The notes below the pieces were generated by a model. The model ran no database searches. It saw only the letters and a list, made by a program, of their open reading frames with translations, and was not told the DNA's origin. Shown one piece after another: positions 34,887-43,523 of a stretch of 64,000 nucleotides of DNA. The translations under genes and the position numbers were made by a program. Source of the stretch: JBBCJR01 sp037190805 (lineage in GTDB: Bacteria > Pseudomonadota > Alphaproteobacteria > Sphingomonadales > Sphingomonadaceae); contig JBBCJR010000009.1 in NCBI GenBank assembly GCA_037190805.1, positions 30,093 through 94,092 of the forward strand, given 5' to 3'. Position 1 is the first letter of the stretch. Each line of letters starts with the position of its first letter.

Positions 34887-37001
34887 ATGCCCGCCCCGAA
34901 ACCCAGGCTTGAGGTGCTGCTGCTCGCCGCCACGGCGCTGGCGCCGCTGCCGCTGGCGGCACAGACCCACGACCGGTCGGCACCGGGCGATTATCATAAC
35001 CCGCCGTCGGAAGAGATCGTTGTCACCGCGCCCTATCAGCGTGATCGGGCAAGTGCGCTGTCGGGCGTGTCGGTGCTGACCGGCACCGCGCTGACCCGGG
35101 ACATCCGACCAAGCCTGGGCGAAACGCTGGGCCGGCAGGCGGGCGTTTCGGCGACGTCATTCGGTCCCAACGCATCGCGCCCCGTGCTGCGCGGCTTTCA
35201 GGGCGATCGCGTCCGTGTCCTGACCGACGGCATCGGCAGCTTCGACGTGTCCAGCACCTCGGTCGATCATGCCGTGGTCATCAACCCGCTGACCGCTGAA
35301 CGGATCGAGGTGCTGCGCGGCCCCTCGGCGTTGCTGTTCGGGTCCTCGGCGATCGGCGGCGTGGTCAATGTGCTCGACAAGCGCATCCCCCGCCGGGTGC
35401 CGGACGAGCCGGTTCATATCGATGCGCTGGCGACCTATGGCAGCGCCGCGCGCGAGCGTTCCGTGGGCGCCGCCGCCGACGCGGCGATCGGGTCGCAGCT
35501 GGTTCTCCACATCGACGGCAGCTATTCCAAGACCGGCAATCTCCGGACCGGGGGCGCCATCCTCGCCCCGGCAGAAAGAGCCGAGGCGGCCGCCAGCGAT
35601 GACCCCGAGATCGCCGGCCTCGCCAACCTCAGAGGCCGCCTGCCGAACAGCGCCGCGCGCACCTGGGACGTGGCGGGCGGCGCGGCGCTGATCACGGAAG
35701 GGGGCAATCTGGGCCTCTCTGTCAGCCGCTATGACAGCCTCTATGGCGTGCCGATCCGCTATGCTCTCGAACCGGGCGAGGAGGCGGAGGCGGTGCGCCT
35801 CGCGGTCAAGCAGACCCGCGCCGACATGCGCGCCGAAGTGGATGCCGGTGGGGCGCTCATCGACACGATCCGGTTCCGCGCCGGCTATGCCGACTACCAG
35901 CATCAGGAACTGGAGGAAGACGGGGCCGTCGGCACCACGTTCTACAATGACAGCTATGAAGCGCGGCTGGAGCTGGCGCAGGCGGCGCGGGGCGGCTGGA
36001 AAGGCGCGGTCGGCGGGCAGATGATGATCCGCAACTTCCGGGTCGTCGGCGAGGAGAAGTTCCTGCCGGTCAACGAGACCCAGCAATATGGCCTGTTCAC
36101 GCTGCAGGAGTTCGACCTCGGCGTGGCCAAGGTCGAAGCCGGCGGGCGCTACGAGCATTCGAAACTCCGCGCCGAAGCCGACGCCGATCTGAACAATCCC
36201 GATTATCGTCGTAGCTTCGACGCGCTGTCCGGATCGCTGGGCGCCAGCCTAATGGTTGCTGACGGCTGGCGGATCGGCCTCAACGGATCACGCGCCGAAC
36301 GCGCGCCATCGGCCGAGGAGTTGTTCGCACGCGGCAACCATGCGGGCACCCAGGCCTATGAGCTGGGCAATCCCGGCTTCACCACCGAAAAAAGCTGGGG
36401 GATTGAAGCGACGTTGCGCGGACGCGGGGACGGCTACAGCTTCAATACGTCGGCCTATCACAGCTGGTTCAAGGACTATATTTACGAAAGCCGGCAGCCG
36501 CAGACGGTCTGCGAGGCAGCGGAAAGCATCGAGGTCGAATTCCCGTGCTTTGCCTATTATCAGGCGGACGCGCGCTATTGGGGCTTCGAAATCGAAGGAT
36601 CGAAGCGCTTGCTGATGCTGCGCGACTGGTCGATCGTCGCCGACGCGCTGACCGACTATGTGCGCGCCACGGTAGTCGGCGATGGGCCGGCGCCCCGTAT
36701 CCCGGCCTGGCGCGTGCTCGCCGGCGTGGAAGCCCAGTCCGACCGTGTTCAGGCCCGCGCCGAGGTCGAATGGGTCGACCACCAGAAGCGCATCACCAGC
36801 TTCGAGACGCCGACCGACGGCTATACGATGGTCAATGCGTCGGTGTCCTTCCAGCCGTTCCGGGACAATCCGCACACAAGCATCGTGCTGTCGGCCAATA
36901 ACATCTTTGACGTCACCGCCCGCCGCCATGCCAGCTTCCTGAAGGATTTCGCGCCACTTGCCGGGCGCGACATCCGGATCAGCGGACGGGTCAGCTTCTA
37001 G
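34887..37001 (+). CDS. TonB-dependent receptor, ZnuD-like
   Basis: A 704-residue outer-membrane receptor: signal peptide (ending LAA-Q near 24), TonB box-like EEIVVTAP, plug domain (SALSGVSVLTGTAL ... PVLRGFQGDRVRVLTDGIG ... RIEVLRGPSALLFGSSAIGGVVNVLDKRIP) and a barrel ending ISGRVSF. The later blocks APSAEELFARGNHAGTQAYELGNPGF, FKDYIYES and RRHASFLKDFAPLAGRDIRIS follow ZnuD of Neisseria, a zinc/haem receptor, though its His-rich loop is absent. The 268-bp upstream gap holds GATATGTTGTAACGCC, at best a weak Zur-like site. A strong hairpin follows the gene. Zinc uptake is an inference. Confidence 0.75.
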   Translation: MPAPKPRLEVLLLAATALAPLPLAAQTHDRSAPGDYHNPPSEEIVVTAPYQRDRASALSGVSVLTGTALTRDIRPSLGETLGRQAGVSATSFGPNASRPVLRGFQGDRVRVLTDGIGSFDVSSTSVDHAVVINPLTAERIEVLRGPSALLFGSSAIGGVVNVLDKRIPRRVPDEPVHIDALATYGSAARERSVGAAADAAIGSQLVLHIDGSYSKTGNLRTGGAILAPAERAEAAASDDPEIAGLANLRGRLPNSAARTWDVAGGAALITEGGNLGLSVSRYDSLYGVPIRYALEPGEEAEAVRLAVKQTRADMRAEVDAGGALIDTIRFRAGYADYQHQELEEDGAVGTTFYNDSYEARLELAQAARGGWKGAVGGQMMIRNFRVVGEEKFLPVNETQQYGLFTLQEFDLGVAKVEAGGRYEHSKLRAEADADLNNPDYRRSFDALSGSLGASLMVADGWRIGLNGSRAERAPSAEELFARGNHAGTQAYELGNPGFTTEKSWGIEATLRGRGDGYSFNTSAYHSWFKDYIYESRQPQTVCEAAESIEVEFPCFAYYQADARYWGFEIEGSKRLLMLRDWSIVADALTDYVRATVVGDGPAPRIPAWRVLAGVEAQSDRVQARAEVEWVDHQKRITSFETPTDGYTMVNASVSFQPFRDNPHTSIVLSANNIFDVTARRHASFLKDFAPLAGRDIRISGRVSF

Positions 37002-37011
37002 GAAAAGATAT

Positions 37012-37047
37012 CGCGCGTCCGGCCGCCAGAGCAGAGCCGGACGCGCG
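37012..37047. terminator. Strong hairpin between convergent genes
   Basis: CGCGCGTCCGGC and GCCGGACGCGCG form a perfect 12-bp stem with a 12-base loop, 10 bp after the TonB receptor stop and 14 bp from the end of the convergent DUF1328 gene. Probably shared by both directions; no long T-run. Confidence 0.7.
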
Positions 37048-37061
37048 CGCCTATAGGGGGA

Positions 37062-37244
37062 CTATAGGCTGTCCTTGACCTTCTTCCCGGCGACAACGCC
37101 GAGAATGAGAAGAACGAGAAAGATCGCGATCGCCAGGAAGAACAGGAACTTGGCGATACCAACTGCGGCCCCGGCGATACCGGAGAACCCCAGCAGGCCG
37201 GCCACGAGGCCGACGACCAGGAAGATGAGGGCCAGTTTCAGCAT
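37062..37244 (-). CDS. DUF1328 small membrane protein
   Basis: A 60-residue protein almost wholly hydrophobic with two transmembrane segments (LALIFLVVGLVAGLLGFSGIAGAAVGIAKFLFFLAIAIFLVLLILGVV-like pattern) and a KK tail. LGFxGIAGAAxGIAKxLFFxFL is the DUF1328/YtjA signature. ATG at 37244 follows AAGGTG. Members are often induced by stress; function unknown. It is next to dps, also a stress gene, on the same strand. Confidence 0.88.
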   Translation of the reverse strand: MLKLALIFLVVGLVAGLLGFSGIAGAAVGIAKFLFFLAIAIFLVLLILGVVAGKKVKDSL

Positions 37245-37332
37245 CAGGCACCTTTCGATCAGAGGACGGAACGCCTGCTGAACGGATCAGAGCCGGAACG
37301 GATGCATGATCCACCCCGGCCCGACGATTTTT

Positions 37333-37830
37333 TTAAGCCTTCCGGCTGGCCTCGAACAGGAACCAGGCGCGCTCTTCGGCCTGATCGGTCCATTCGTCGA
37401 CGATCCCCGACGTCGCGTTGTCGCTGGCTTTCTCCGCCTCGTCCTTGACGGTCCGGAACGCCTCGACCAGCGCAAGATTGTCGTCGCGCAGTTCGGCCAG
37501 CATATCGCCTGCGGAGACGAAGTCGGCGTCGTTGTCCTTGATCCGCTGCAGACGGGCGATGTGGCCGATCGACCGCAGCGTCGTCCCTCCGGTCTTGCGG
37601 ACACGCTCGGCGATGGCGTCAGTCACGCCAAGGATCTGCGCCGCCTGATCATCAAGCAGGAGATGATAGTCGCGGAAGTGCGGCCCCGAGACGTGCCAGT
37701 GAAAATTCTTGGTCTTGAGATAGAGCGCATAGCTGTCGGCGAGCGCTGCGTTCAAGGCCGTGGCCACACCCTTGAGCTGATTGTCCTTCAGATCGGTGGG
37801 CGTCTTCAGGTCGGCATTCGGGGTCGCCAT
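37333..37830 (-). CDS. dps: Dps/ferritin-like DNA-binding protein from starved cells
   Basis: A 165-residue Dps. ALADSYALYLKTKNFHWHVSGPHFRDYHLLLDDQA contains the ferroxidase His (FHWHV) and Asp/Glu ligands at the dimer interface, followed by DAIAERVRKTGG and the C-terminal helices. It forms dodecamers that oxidise and store iron and protect DNA. I start at ATG 37830 (spacing of six from GAGGAGG); the adjacent ATG at 37833 is almost equivalent. Confidence 0.93.
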   Translation of the reverse strand: MATPNADLKTPTDLKDNQLKGVATALNAALADSYALYLKTKNFHWHVSGPHFRDYHLLLDDQAAQILGVTDAIAERVRKTGGTTLRSIGHIARLQRIKDNDADFVSAGDMLAELRDDNLALVEAFRTVKDEAEKASDNATSGIVDEWTDQAEERAWFLFEASRKA

Positions 37831-38036
37831 CATATCCTCCTCGGGTGATCGGTTTCGCAAGCATAACGGCTTTGGGGTCGCCAAGTTCAATCAATTTTTG
37901 CGACCTCCGTGATCGGTCCCGTCGTTCATAAGCGGCAAACCGAGTCGGCTTCGCGACAGGTTGTGGCAGCGGCGTGGACGGCGGACTCCGCCCTGGCCTA
38001 ATCAGCGACAAACTGTTCTGATCGGAGTGCGCCGCC

Positions 38037-38696
38037 ATGTCCCTCACCCGCCTCGCCGCCGCCACACTTCTCGCGCTGCTGCCCGCCGCGACCGCCGCCG
38101 CGCAGGGGTTGCCCCTGATCCCGCGCATCTATGTCGGCGGCGAGGCCGGCCTTGGCCGCCGCGGGTTCGACGCCGACCCGTTCCGGCTCGCCCCCACCGC
38201 CGCCACGCCGGGCGACAGCCGCTTTCGCAACCTCGATTATGGGCTGTTCATCGGCGTGGAAACGCCGCTGGCCCCGATGCTTTTTCTGGGCGGCGAGGTC
38301 GGACTTGGCGCCAGCACAGGCCGCAAGACCGACGACGCGGTGATCGGCGCATCCACGGTCGGCAACACCACCACCTATGCGATCGACCAGCTCAGGGCCG
38401 ATCCGGGCCGCAACTACAGCCTGACCGCCCGTGTCGGCATCAGCCCGCCGCTGGGCGGGTTCGCGGCCTATGGCATCCTCGGCTATGGCGGGGAACGGGT
38501 GCGCTACAGCTTCGACGATCCGAACACAGGAACGCGTGACAGCATCACCCGCAGCCGGTCCGGCATGATCTATGGCCTCGGCCTGCGCTATGCGCCAGGC
38601 ATCGGCCCCGGCTTTCGGGCCGAGTATCGCCACCGCAGCACGGCCGGCAGCTACGACCCCGACCAGTATCTGATCGGCGTGCTGTTCAAGCTCTGA
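38037..38696 (+). CDS. Outer-membrane beta-barrel protein
   Basis: A 219-residue exported protein: signal peptide (cleavage after AAA-Q near 22), then glycine-rich amphipathic strands (YVGGEAGLG, YGLFIGVETPL, LFLGGEVGLG, YSLTARVGISPPLG, YGILGYGGERV, IYGLGLRYAPG) ending GVLFKL with a terminal hydrophobic residue, as in OmpA/OmpW-like porin barrels. Possibly 8 strands. Ligand unknown. Convergent with the exonuclease gene 18 bp downstream. Confidence 0.8.
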   Translation: MSLTRLAAATLLALLPAATAAAQGLPLIPRIYVGGEAGLGRRGFDADPFRLAPTAATPGDSRFRNLDYGLFIGVETPLAPMLFLGGEVGLGASTGRKTDDAVIGASTVGNTTTYAIDQLRADPGRNYSLTARVGISPPLGGFAAYGILGYGGERVRYSFDDPNTGTRDSITRSRSGMIYGLGLRYAPGIGPGFRAEYRHRSTAGSYDPDQYLIGVLFKL

Positions 38697-38714
38697 TCGA
38701 CAAGGCGCGTTCGC

Positions 38715-39746
38715 TCAATCATCCTCATCGTCATAGCCGACGAGATCGAGCGCCCGCGCCTTCATCTGACGGGTGTGACACCAGTGGACCAGGGCCTCCT
38801 CGCGCCCGTGCGTCACCCACACCTCGCGCGGGGCGAGCTCGGTGAGCGTCCGGGTCAGTTCGTCCCCGTCGGCATGGTCGGAAATGATCAGCGGCAACTC
38901 GACATTGCGCTGCCGCGCCCGCTGACGAACGCGCATCCACCCCGACGCCATGGCCGTTATCGGATCGGGCAGACGGCGGCTCCAGCGATCGTTGAGCGCG
39001 CCTGGCGGGGCAATGACGATCTCACCCCTCAGCGCCGGCTTGTCGACCCCGGTCGCCGGACGCAACTCGCCTAGGTCGACGCCATGCTCGACATAGAGGG
39101 CGCACAGCCGTTCAAGAGCGCCGTGAATATAGATAGGGCGATGCCAGTCGCGATCGCGCAGCTCGCGGATCACCCGCTGCGCCTTACCCAGTGCATAGGC
39201 GCCGACCAGGACGCAGCGATCCGGATTATGGGCAAGGACGGAGAGCAGCTTGTCGATCTCGGTGCCGGTGTCCGGATGGCGGAAGACCGGAAGGCCGAAG
39301 GTCGCCTCGGTGACGAAAATGTCGCAGGGCACGGGCTCGAACGGCACACAGGTGGGATCGGGGCGGCGCTGGTAGTCGCCCGAGACCACGATCCGCTCGC
39401 CGCCATGTTCGAGGACGATCTGGGCCGATCCCAGGACATGCCCGGCGGGCACGAACCGGACGGTGACGTCGCCCAGCCGGATCGCCTCGCCATAGTCGAT
39501 CGCCTGGCCATTCTGGGGACCATAGCGGGTGGCCATGATCGCCAGCGTCTCCGGTGTCGCCAGCACCGCGCCATGGCCGCCACGGGCATGATCGGCATGA
39601 CCGTGGGTGACGAGGGCGCGCGCCTTGGGTTGCGACGGGTCGACCCAGGCGTCGGCGGCCGGCACGTAGATGCCTTCGGGGTGGGGCTCGATCCAGGTGC
39701 CGGACCGGGTCATCAATTTCGGATATGGCGATCGGCTTCGCGCCAT
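38715..39746 (-). CDS. Ligase-associated DNA-repair exonuclease (metallo-beta-lactamase fold)
   Basis: A 343-residue MBL/beta-CASP-type nuclease. THGHADHARGG is the HxHxDH metal motif; GHVLGSAQIVLEHGGERIVVSGDYQRRPDPTCVPFEPVPCDIFVTEATFGLP holds the later His and Asp ligands; ISDHADGDELT is the beta-CASP-like end. This is the exonuclease normally encoded next to an ATP-dependent DNA ligase and Lhr-type helicase in proteobacteria. ATG at 39746 follows CGAGG; ATG at 39713 is an alternative. Here it faces the other way from the helicase gene, and no ligase gene lies between. Confidence 0.88.
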   Translation of the reverse strand: MARSRSPYPKLMTRSGTWIEPHPEGIYVPAADAWVDPSQPKARALVTHGHADHARGGHGAVLATPETLAIMATRYGPQNGQAIDYGEAIRLGDVTVRFVPAGHVLGSAQIVLEHGGERIVVSGDYQRRPDPTCVPFEPVPCDIFVTEATFGLPVFRHPDTGTEIDKLLSVLAHNPDRCVLVGAYALGKAQRVIRELRDRDWHRPIYIHGALERLCALYVEHGVDLGELRPATGVDKPALRGEIVIAPPGALNDRWSRRLPDPITAMASGWMRVRQRARQRNVELPLIISDHADGDELTRTLTELAPREVWVTHGREEALVHWCHTRQMKARALDLVGYDDEDD

Positions 39747-39813
39747 CCAAGCCTCGGGATCATGCGCGCGCGCGGTTCGTTCTTGCACGTCGATAAACGG
39801 AAAGGAGCTTGTG

Positions 39814-40005
39814 ATGGATGCCGACACCGTGAGCGGTGCTCTATGGGGGCTGGTGATCGTCGGCGGTCCGCTGGCGCTGCTTTTGGTCCTGATCTGGGCC
39901 GTGAAAAGAAACCGCACCTCGCCTGCGGAAGATCGGCATACGGAGCAGGCGACGCGCGACCTCTATCGCGAGGAGGATCGACGAGCCGATGATCCCGCGT
40001 CCTGA
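39814..40005 (+). CDS. Small single-span membrane protein
   Basis: A 63-residue protein with one transmembrane helix (ALWGLVIVGGPLALLLVLIWAV) followed by a hydrophilic, highly charged tail (EDRHTEQATRDLYREEDRRADDP). GGAAAGGAG lies just before the ATG, which supports expression. No family recognised. It sits in the divergent gap between the repair exonuclease and the helicase. Confidence 0.65.
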   Translation: MDADTVSGALWGLVIVGGPLALLLVLIWAVKRNRTSPAEDRHTEQATRDLYREEDRRADDPAS

Positions 40006-40048
40006 TCGGACGATTTGACAAGCGCCGCCGACCGTTCCCTTGTTGAGC

Positions 40049-42469
40049 ATGATGATACCTGCCCTCCTGCCGCCGCCGCTTGAACACTGGTTCGCAAAGC
40101 GCGGCTGGCAGGCCCGGCGGCATCAACGGGAGATGCTGGCTGCGGGGCAGGCCGGCGACCATGCCCTGCTGATCGCGCCGACCGGCTCCGGCAAGACGCT
40201 GGCTGGTTTCCTGCCCAGCCTCGCCGATTTGATTGCCGATCCCGGCTTCGACGGCCTTCACACTCTTTATGTCTCGCCGTTGAAAGCATTGGCGACCGAC
40301 GTTCAGCGCAACCTGATCGGTCCGATCGCGGAGATGGCCCTCGACCTCCGTGTCGAGACGCGCACGGGCGATACGCCGTCCGACCGCCGCGCCCGGCAGC
40401 GCGCGCGCCCGCCCCAGATTTTGCTGACGACACCGGAATCACTCAGCCTTCTGCTGTCCTATCCGGACGCCGACCGGATGTTCGCCGGCCTCAAGACCCT
40501 GATTGTCGATGAGGTCCACGCCTTCGCCCCAACCAAGCGCGGCGACTTGTTGACGCTCGCCATGGCGCGGCTGGAGGCGCTGGCCCCCGGTTTCCGCCGC
40601 GTCGCCCTGTCGGCAACGGTTGCCGACCCGGGCCTCTATCGCGCGTGGCTGGCGCCGACCGGGGCGGCGGACAGGGTACGGACGGTGATCGGCGATCCCG
40701 GCGCTCCACCCGACATACGCATCCTGCTGCCCGAAGACCGGGTCCCGTGGTCCGGGCACAGCGGGCGCTATGCGGCGCGGCAGGTGATGGCCGAAATCGC
40801 CCGCCATCGCCTGACCCTGGTGTTCTGCAATACCCGCAGCCTGGCCGAACTGATCTTTCAGGACCTGTGGGCGGTCAACGACGACAGCCTGCCGATCGGC
40901 ATCCACCATGGCAGCCTGTCGCTCGAGGCCCGCCGCAAGGTTGAGGCGGCGATGGCGGCGGGACGGCTGAAGGCTCTGGTCGCCACCGCCAGCCTCGACC
41001 TCGGCGTCGACTGGGGCGACGTCGACCTCGTCATCCAGATGGGCGCGCCGAAGGGGTCGTCACGGCTGCTCCAGCGCATCGGCCGCGCCAACCACCGTCT
41101 CGACGAGCCGTCGAAGGCGCTGATCGTCCCCGGCAACCGATTCGAGTATCTGGAGGCGCAGGCCGCGCTCGACGCGGTCGCGGCCGGCGAACTCGACCCC
41201 GACCAGTTCCGCCCCGGCGCGCTCGACGTGCTGGCGCAGCATATCATGGGTGTCGCCTGCGCCAGCCCCTTCGCGGAAGAGGATTTGCTGGCCGAAGTGC
41301 GCCGCGCCTTCCCCTATTCCACGCTCGACGCCGACAGCTTCACCCGCGTCCTCGGCTTCATCGAAACCGGGGGCTATGCGCTGAAGGCCTATGACCGCTT
41401 CCGGCGGCTGACGCGCGGCATCGACGGGCTATGGCGGGTCAGCCATCCGCGCTTCGCGGCTCAGCATCGCCTGAATGCCGGCGTGATCGTCGACGCCGCC
41501 GTGCTCGATGTCCGCTTCCGCAACGGACGGAAGCTGGGAACGGTGGAGGAGTATTTCGCTTCGACCCTCAGTCCGGGCGACACATTCCATTTCGCCGGCC
41601 TGACGCTGGAGGTAGAGCGGATCGACACCACCGACCTCATCGTCCGCGCCACGACCAAGCCGGCGCGGGTTCCCACCTATGGCGGCGCGCGCATGGCGCT
41701 GTCGACCAACCTCGCCGGTCGGGTCCGTCGATTCCTGGCGACACCGGAGGACTGGGCACGCTTTCCGGAAGACGTCCACGATTGGCTGGCTATCCAGTCG
41801 CGCCGTTCCGCCCTCCCCGCCCCTGACCAACTACTGGTCGAAACCTTCCCGCACGAAGGACGGCACCATATGGTCGCCTACAGCTTCGAGGGATGGAACG
41901 CGCATCAGTCGCTGGGCATGCTGATCACCCGGCGGATGGAGACGGCGGGACTGATGCCACTGGGCTTCGTCGCCAGCGACTACGCCCTCGCCACCTTCTC
42001 GCTGAGGCCTGTGACCGACCCGGCGGCACTGTTCGATCCGACCATCCTCGAACATGAATTCGTCGACTGGGTCCAGCAATCACACCTTTTGAAGCGCGCT
42101 TTCCGCGATGTGGCGGTGATCGGCGGCCTCATCGAGCGGCAACACCCCGGCAAGCGCAAGAGCGGCCGTCAGGTCACCTTTTCGACCGACCTCATCTACG
42201 ACGTGCTGCGCCGCTACGAGCCGGACCATCTGTTGCTGCGCGCGGCATGGGAGGACGCGCGCGGCCGGATGACCGACATCGCCCGCCTCGGCGACCTGCT
42301 GGACCGCGCGGGCTGCACGATGCTGCACGTCGACCTGCCCCGCGTCAGCCCCCTCGCCGTGCCGGTACTGGTCCTGATCGGCCGCGAGCGTGTTGCCCAG
42401 GGCGAAACCGAGGATGCCCTGCTCATGGAGGCGGAAGCGCTCGCGGACGTTGCGATGCGTGAGGACTGA
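40049..42469 (+). CDS. Ligase-associated DEXH-box helicase (Lhr-like)
   Basis: An 806-residue superfamily 2 helicase: Q-like N-terminus, Walker A APTGSGKTL, SPLKAL (Ia), TTPESLSLLL (Ib), Walker B VDEVHAF, SATVAD (III), then FCNTRSLAELIFQDL (IV), ATASLDLGVDWG (V) and QRIGRANH (VI), followed by the long Lhr C-terminal region. This is the shorter Lhr paralogue found with LigB-type ligase, exonuclease and PdeM. It would unwind damaged DNA/RNA structures. Two ATGs (40049 and 40052) are possible starts. Confidence 0.92.
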   Translation: MMIPALLPPPLEHWFAKRGWQARRHQREMLAAGQAGDHALLIAPTGSGKTLAGFLPSLADLIADPGFDGLHTLYVSPLKALATDVQRNLIGPIAEMALDLRVETRTGDTPSDRRARQRARPPQILLTTPESLSLLLSYPDADRMFAGLKTLIVDEVHAFAPTKRGDLLTLAMARLEALAPGFRRVALSATVADPGLYRAWLAPTGAADRVRTVIGDPGAPPDIRILLPEDRVPWSGHSGRYAARQVMAEIARHRLTLVFCNTRSLAELIFQDLWAVNDDSLPIGIHHGSLSLEARRKVEAAMAAGRLKALVATASLDLGVDWGDVDLVIQMGAPKGSSRLLQRIGRANHRLDEPSKALIVPGNRFEYLEAQAALDAVAAGELDPDQFRPGALDVLAQHIMGVACASPFAEEDLLAEVRRAFPYSTLDADSFTRVLGFIETGGYALKAYDRFRRLTRGIDGLWRVSHPRFAAQHRLNAGVIVDAAVLDVRFRNGRKLGTVEEYFASTLSPGDTFHFAGLTLEVERIDTTDLIVRATTKPARVPTYGGARMALSTNLAGRVRRFLATPEDWARFPEDVHDWLAIQSRRSALPAPDQLLVETFPHEGRHHMVAYSFEGWNAHQSLGMLITRRMETAGLMPLGFVASDYALATFSLRPVTDPAALFDPTILEHEFVDWVQQSHLLKRAFRDVAVIGGLIERQHPGKRKSGRQVTFSTDLIYDVLRRYEPDHLLLRAAWEDARGRMTDIARLGDLLDRAGCTMLHVDLPRVSPLAVPVLVLIGRERVAQGETEDALLMEAEALADVAMRED

Positions 42470-42504
42470 AGGGCCTCAGCGCTGTCGCAAACGCCAATGA
42501 GGGA

Positions 42505-42660
42505 TCAGCCGATCTCGCCCAGGCGAGAGGCTACGAAGGCGCTGATCATAGCCCGTCGGATATCGGCTTCTGTAACGCCATCGCGGCGCATCACGAGCCG
42601 CACGATGGGATCGGCCAGCAGCTCATCAAGCGTAAGTTCGGGACTGTTCGTGCTCGTCAT
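42505..42660 (-). CDS. 51-residue protein downstream of overlapping Fur-type boxes
   Basis: A 51-residue acidic/helical protein containing ELTLDELLADPIVRLVMRRDGV and ADIRRAMISAFVASRL. ATG at 42660 is preceded by CAGGAGATG. Two overlapping palindromes of Fur type lie 34-60 bp upstream, so expression is probably derepressed under iron limitation. No family name comes to mind; there is no membrane segment and no cysteines. It could be a small regulator or adaptor of the iron response. Confidence 0.7.
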   Translation of the reverse strand: MTSTNSPELTLDELLADPIVRLVMRRDGVTEADIRRAMISAFVASRLGEIG

Positions 42661-42693
42661 GGCGCATCTCCTGATCGACAGGATGATATTTAA

Positions 42694-42720
42694 TGAGAAC
42701 AATTCTCAATTGCAATTGAG
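42694..42720. promoter_or_regulatory. Overlapping Fur-box-like palindromes
   Basis: TGAGAA-CAA-TTCTCA (42694-42708) overlaps CTCAATTGCAATTGAG (42705-42720), a perfect 16-bp palindrome. TGAGAA-N-TTCTCA is the core of the Fur 7-1-7 site, and overlapping dyads are typical for Fur. Located between the micro-ORF (start 42660, minus) and pdeM (start 42795, plus); it most likely governs the micro-ORF. Confidence 0.65.
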
Positions 42721-42794
42721 ATCGTTTTACAGTGACAAGCGGTTCACCGCAAAATGCCCTTCGCTCCATCGCCCGGTAATGATAAGCGTGCGCC

Positions 42795-43457
42795 ATGGTT
42801 CACTTTTCGTTCGCGGATCACGATTTTGTCCCGCTGTGCGAAGGCGCACTGTTTTGGCCCGCGCGCCGCGCGCTGCTGGTTGCCGATCTTCACCTGGAAA
42901 AGGCCAGCTTCTTTGCTCGCGGCGGTCAGATGCTGCCACCGTACGACACGCTGGCGACGCTGGCCGATCTGGCCGCATTGATCGATTCCACTCAAGCGCG
43001 CGAACTGTGGTGCCTTGGCGACAGCTTTCACGATCAGGCCGGACCGGATCGGCTGCCTCCGCCCGCCCGGACCATGCTGGCCGATCTTGCCGGGCGCCTC
43101 GACTGGACCTGGATCACGGGGAACCATGACGCCGCCCTGCCGAGGGCCATCGGCGGCCGCGTTGCCGCCGAAGCAGTGGTCGATGGCGTGTTGCTGAGGC
43201 ATGAAGCATCTCCGGGTGAGCCTCGCCCCGAGATTTCCGGCCACTGGCATCCCAAGCTGAGGATCGTCCTGCGCGGACGGCACATCAGCCGCCGCTGCTT
43301 CATCACAACCCCCAACAAGGTGGTCCTGCCCGCATTCGGCGCCTTGACCGGCGGCATGGACGCCGACGATCCCGCCATCCTTCGCGCCATGGGAGCGCCG
43401 ATGCAGGCCCTGGTGCCAACACGCGGACGCCTGCTCCGCTTCTCGCTCGCGGCGTGA
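42795..43457 (+). CDS. pdeM: Ligase-associated endonuclease/phosphoesterase PdeM
   Basis: A 220-residue calcineurin-like metallophosphoesterase. LLVADLHLEKASFFA provides the D-H ligands, LWCLGDSFHDQ the GD motif, WITGNHDA the GNHD motif, and ISGHWHPKLRI the GHxH motif, so all metal ligands are present. PdeM is the DNA phosphoesterase coded beside the ligase-associated helicase and exonuclease. It is separated from the helicase gene by the minus-strand micro-ORF. Confidence 0.88.
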   Translation: MVHFSFADHDFVPLCEGALFWPARRALLVADLHLEKASFFARGGQMLPPYDTLATLADLAALIDSTQARELWCLGDSFHDQAGPDRLPPPARTMLADLAGRLDWTWITGNHDAALPRAIGGRVAAEAVVDGVLLRHEASPGEPRPEISGHWHPKLRIVLRGRHISRRCFITTPNKVVLPAFGALTGGMDADDPAILRAMGAPMQALVPTRGRLLRFSLAA

Positions 43458-43523
43458 TCCGGCGCGCCTCCTCTAACGGAGGCGCCAACCTCCCATCATC
43501 CGGTTGCGCCAGGAAGTCGCCTC

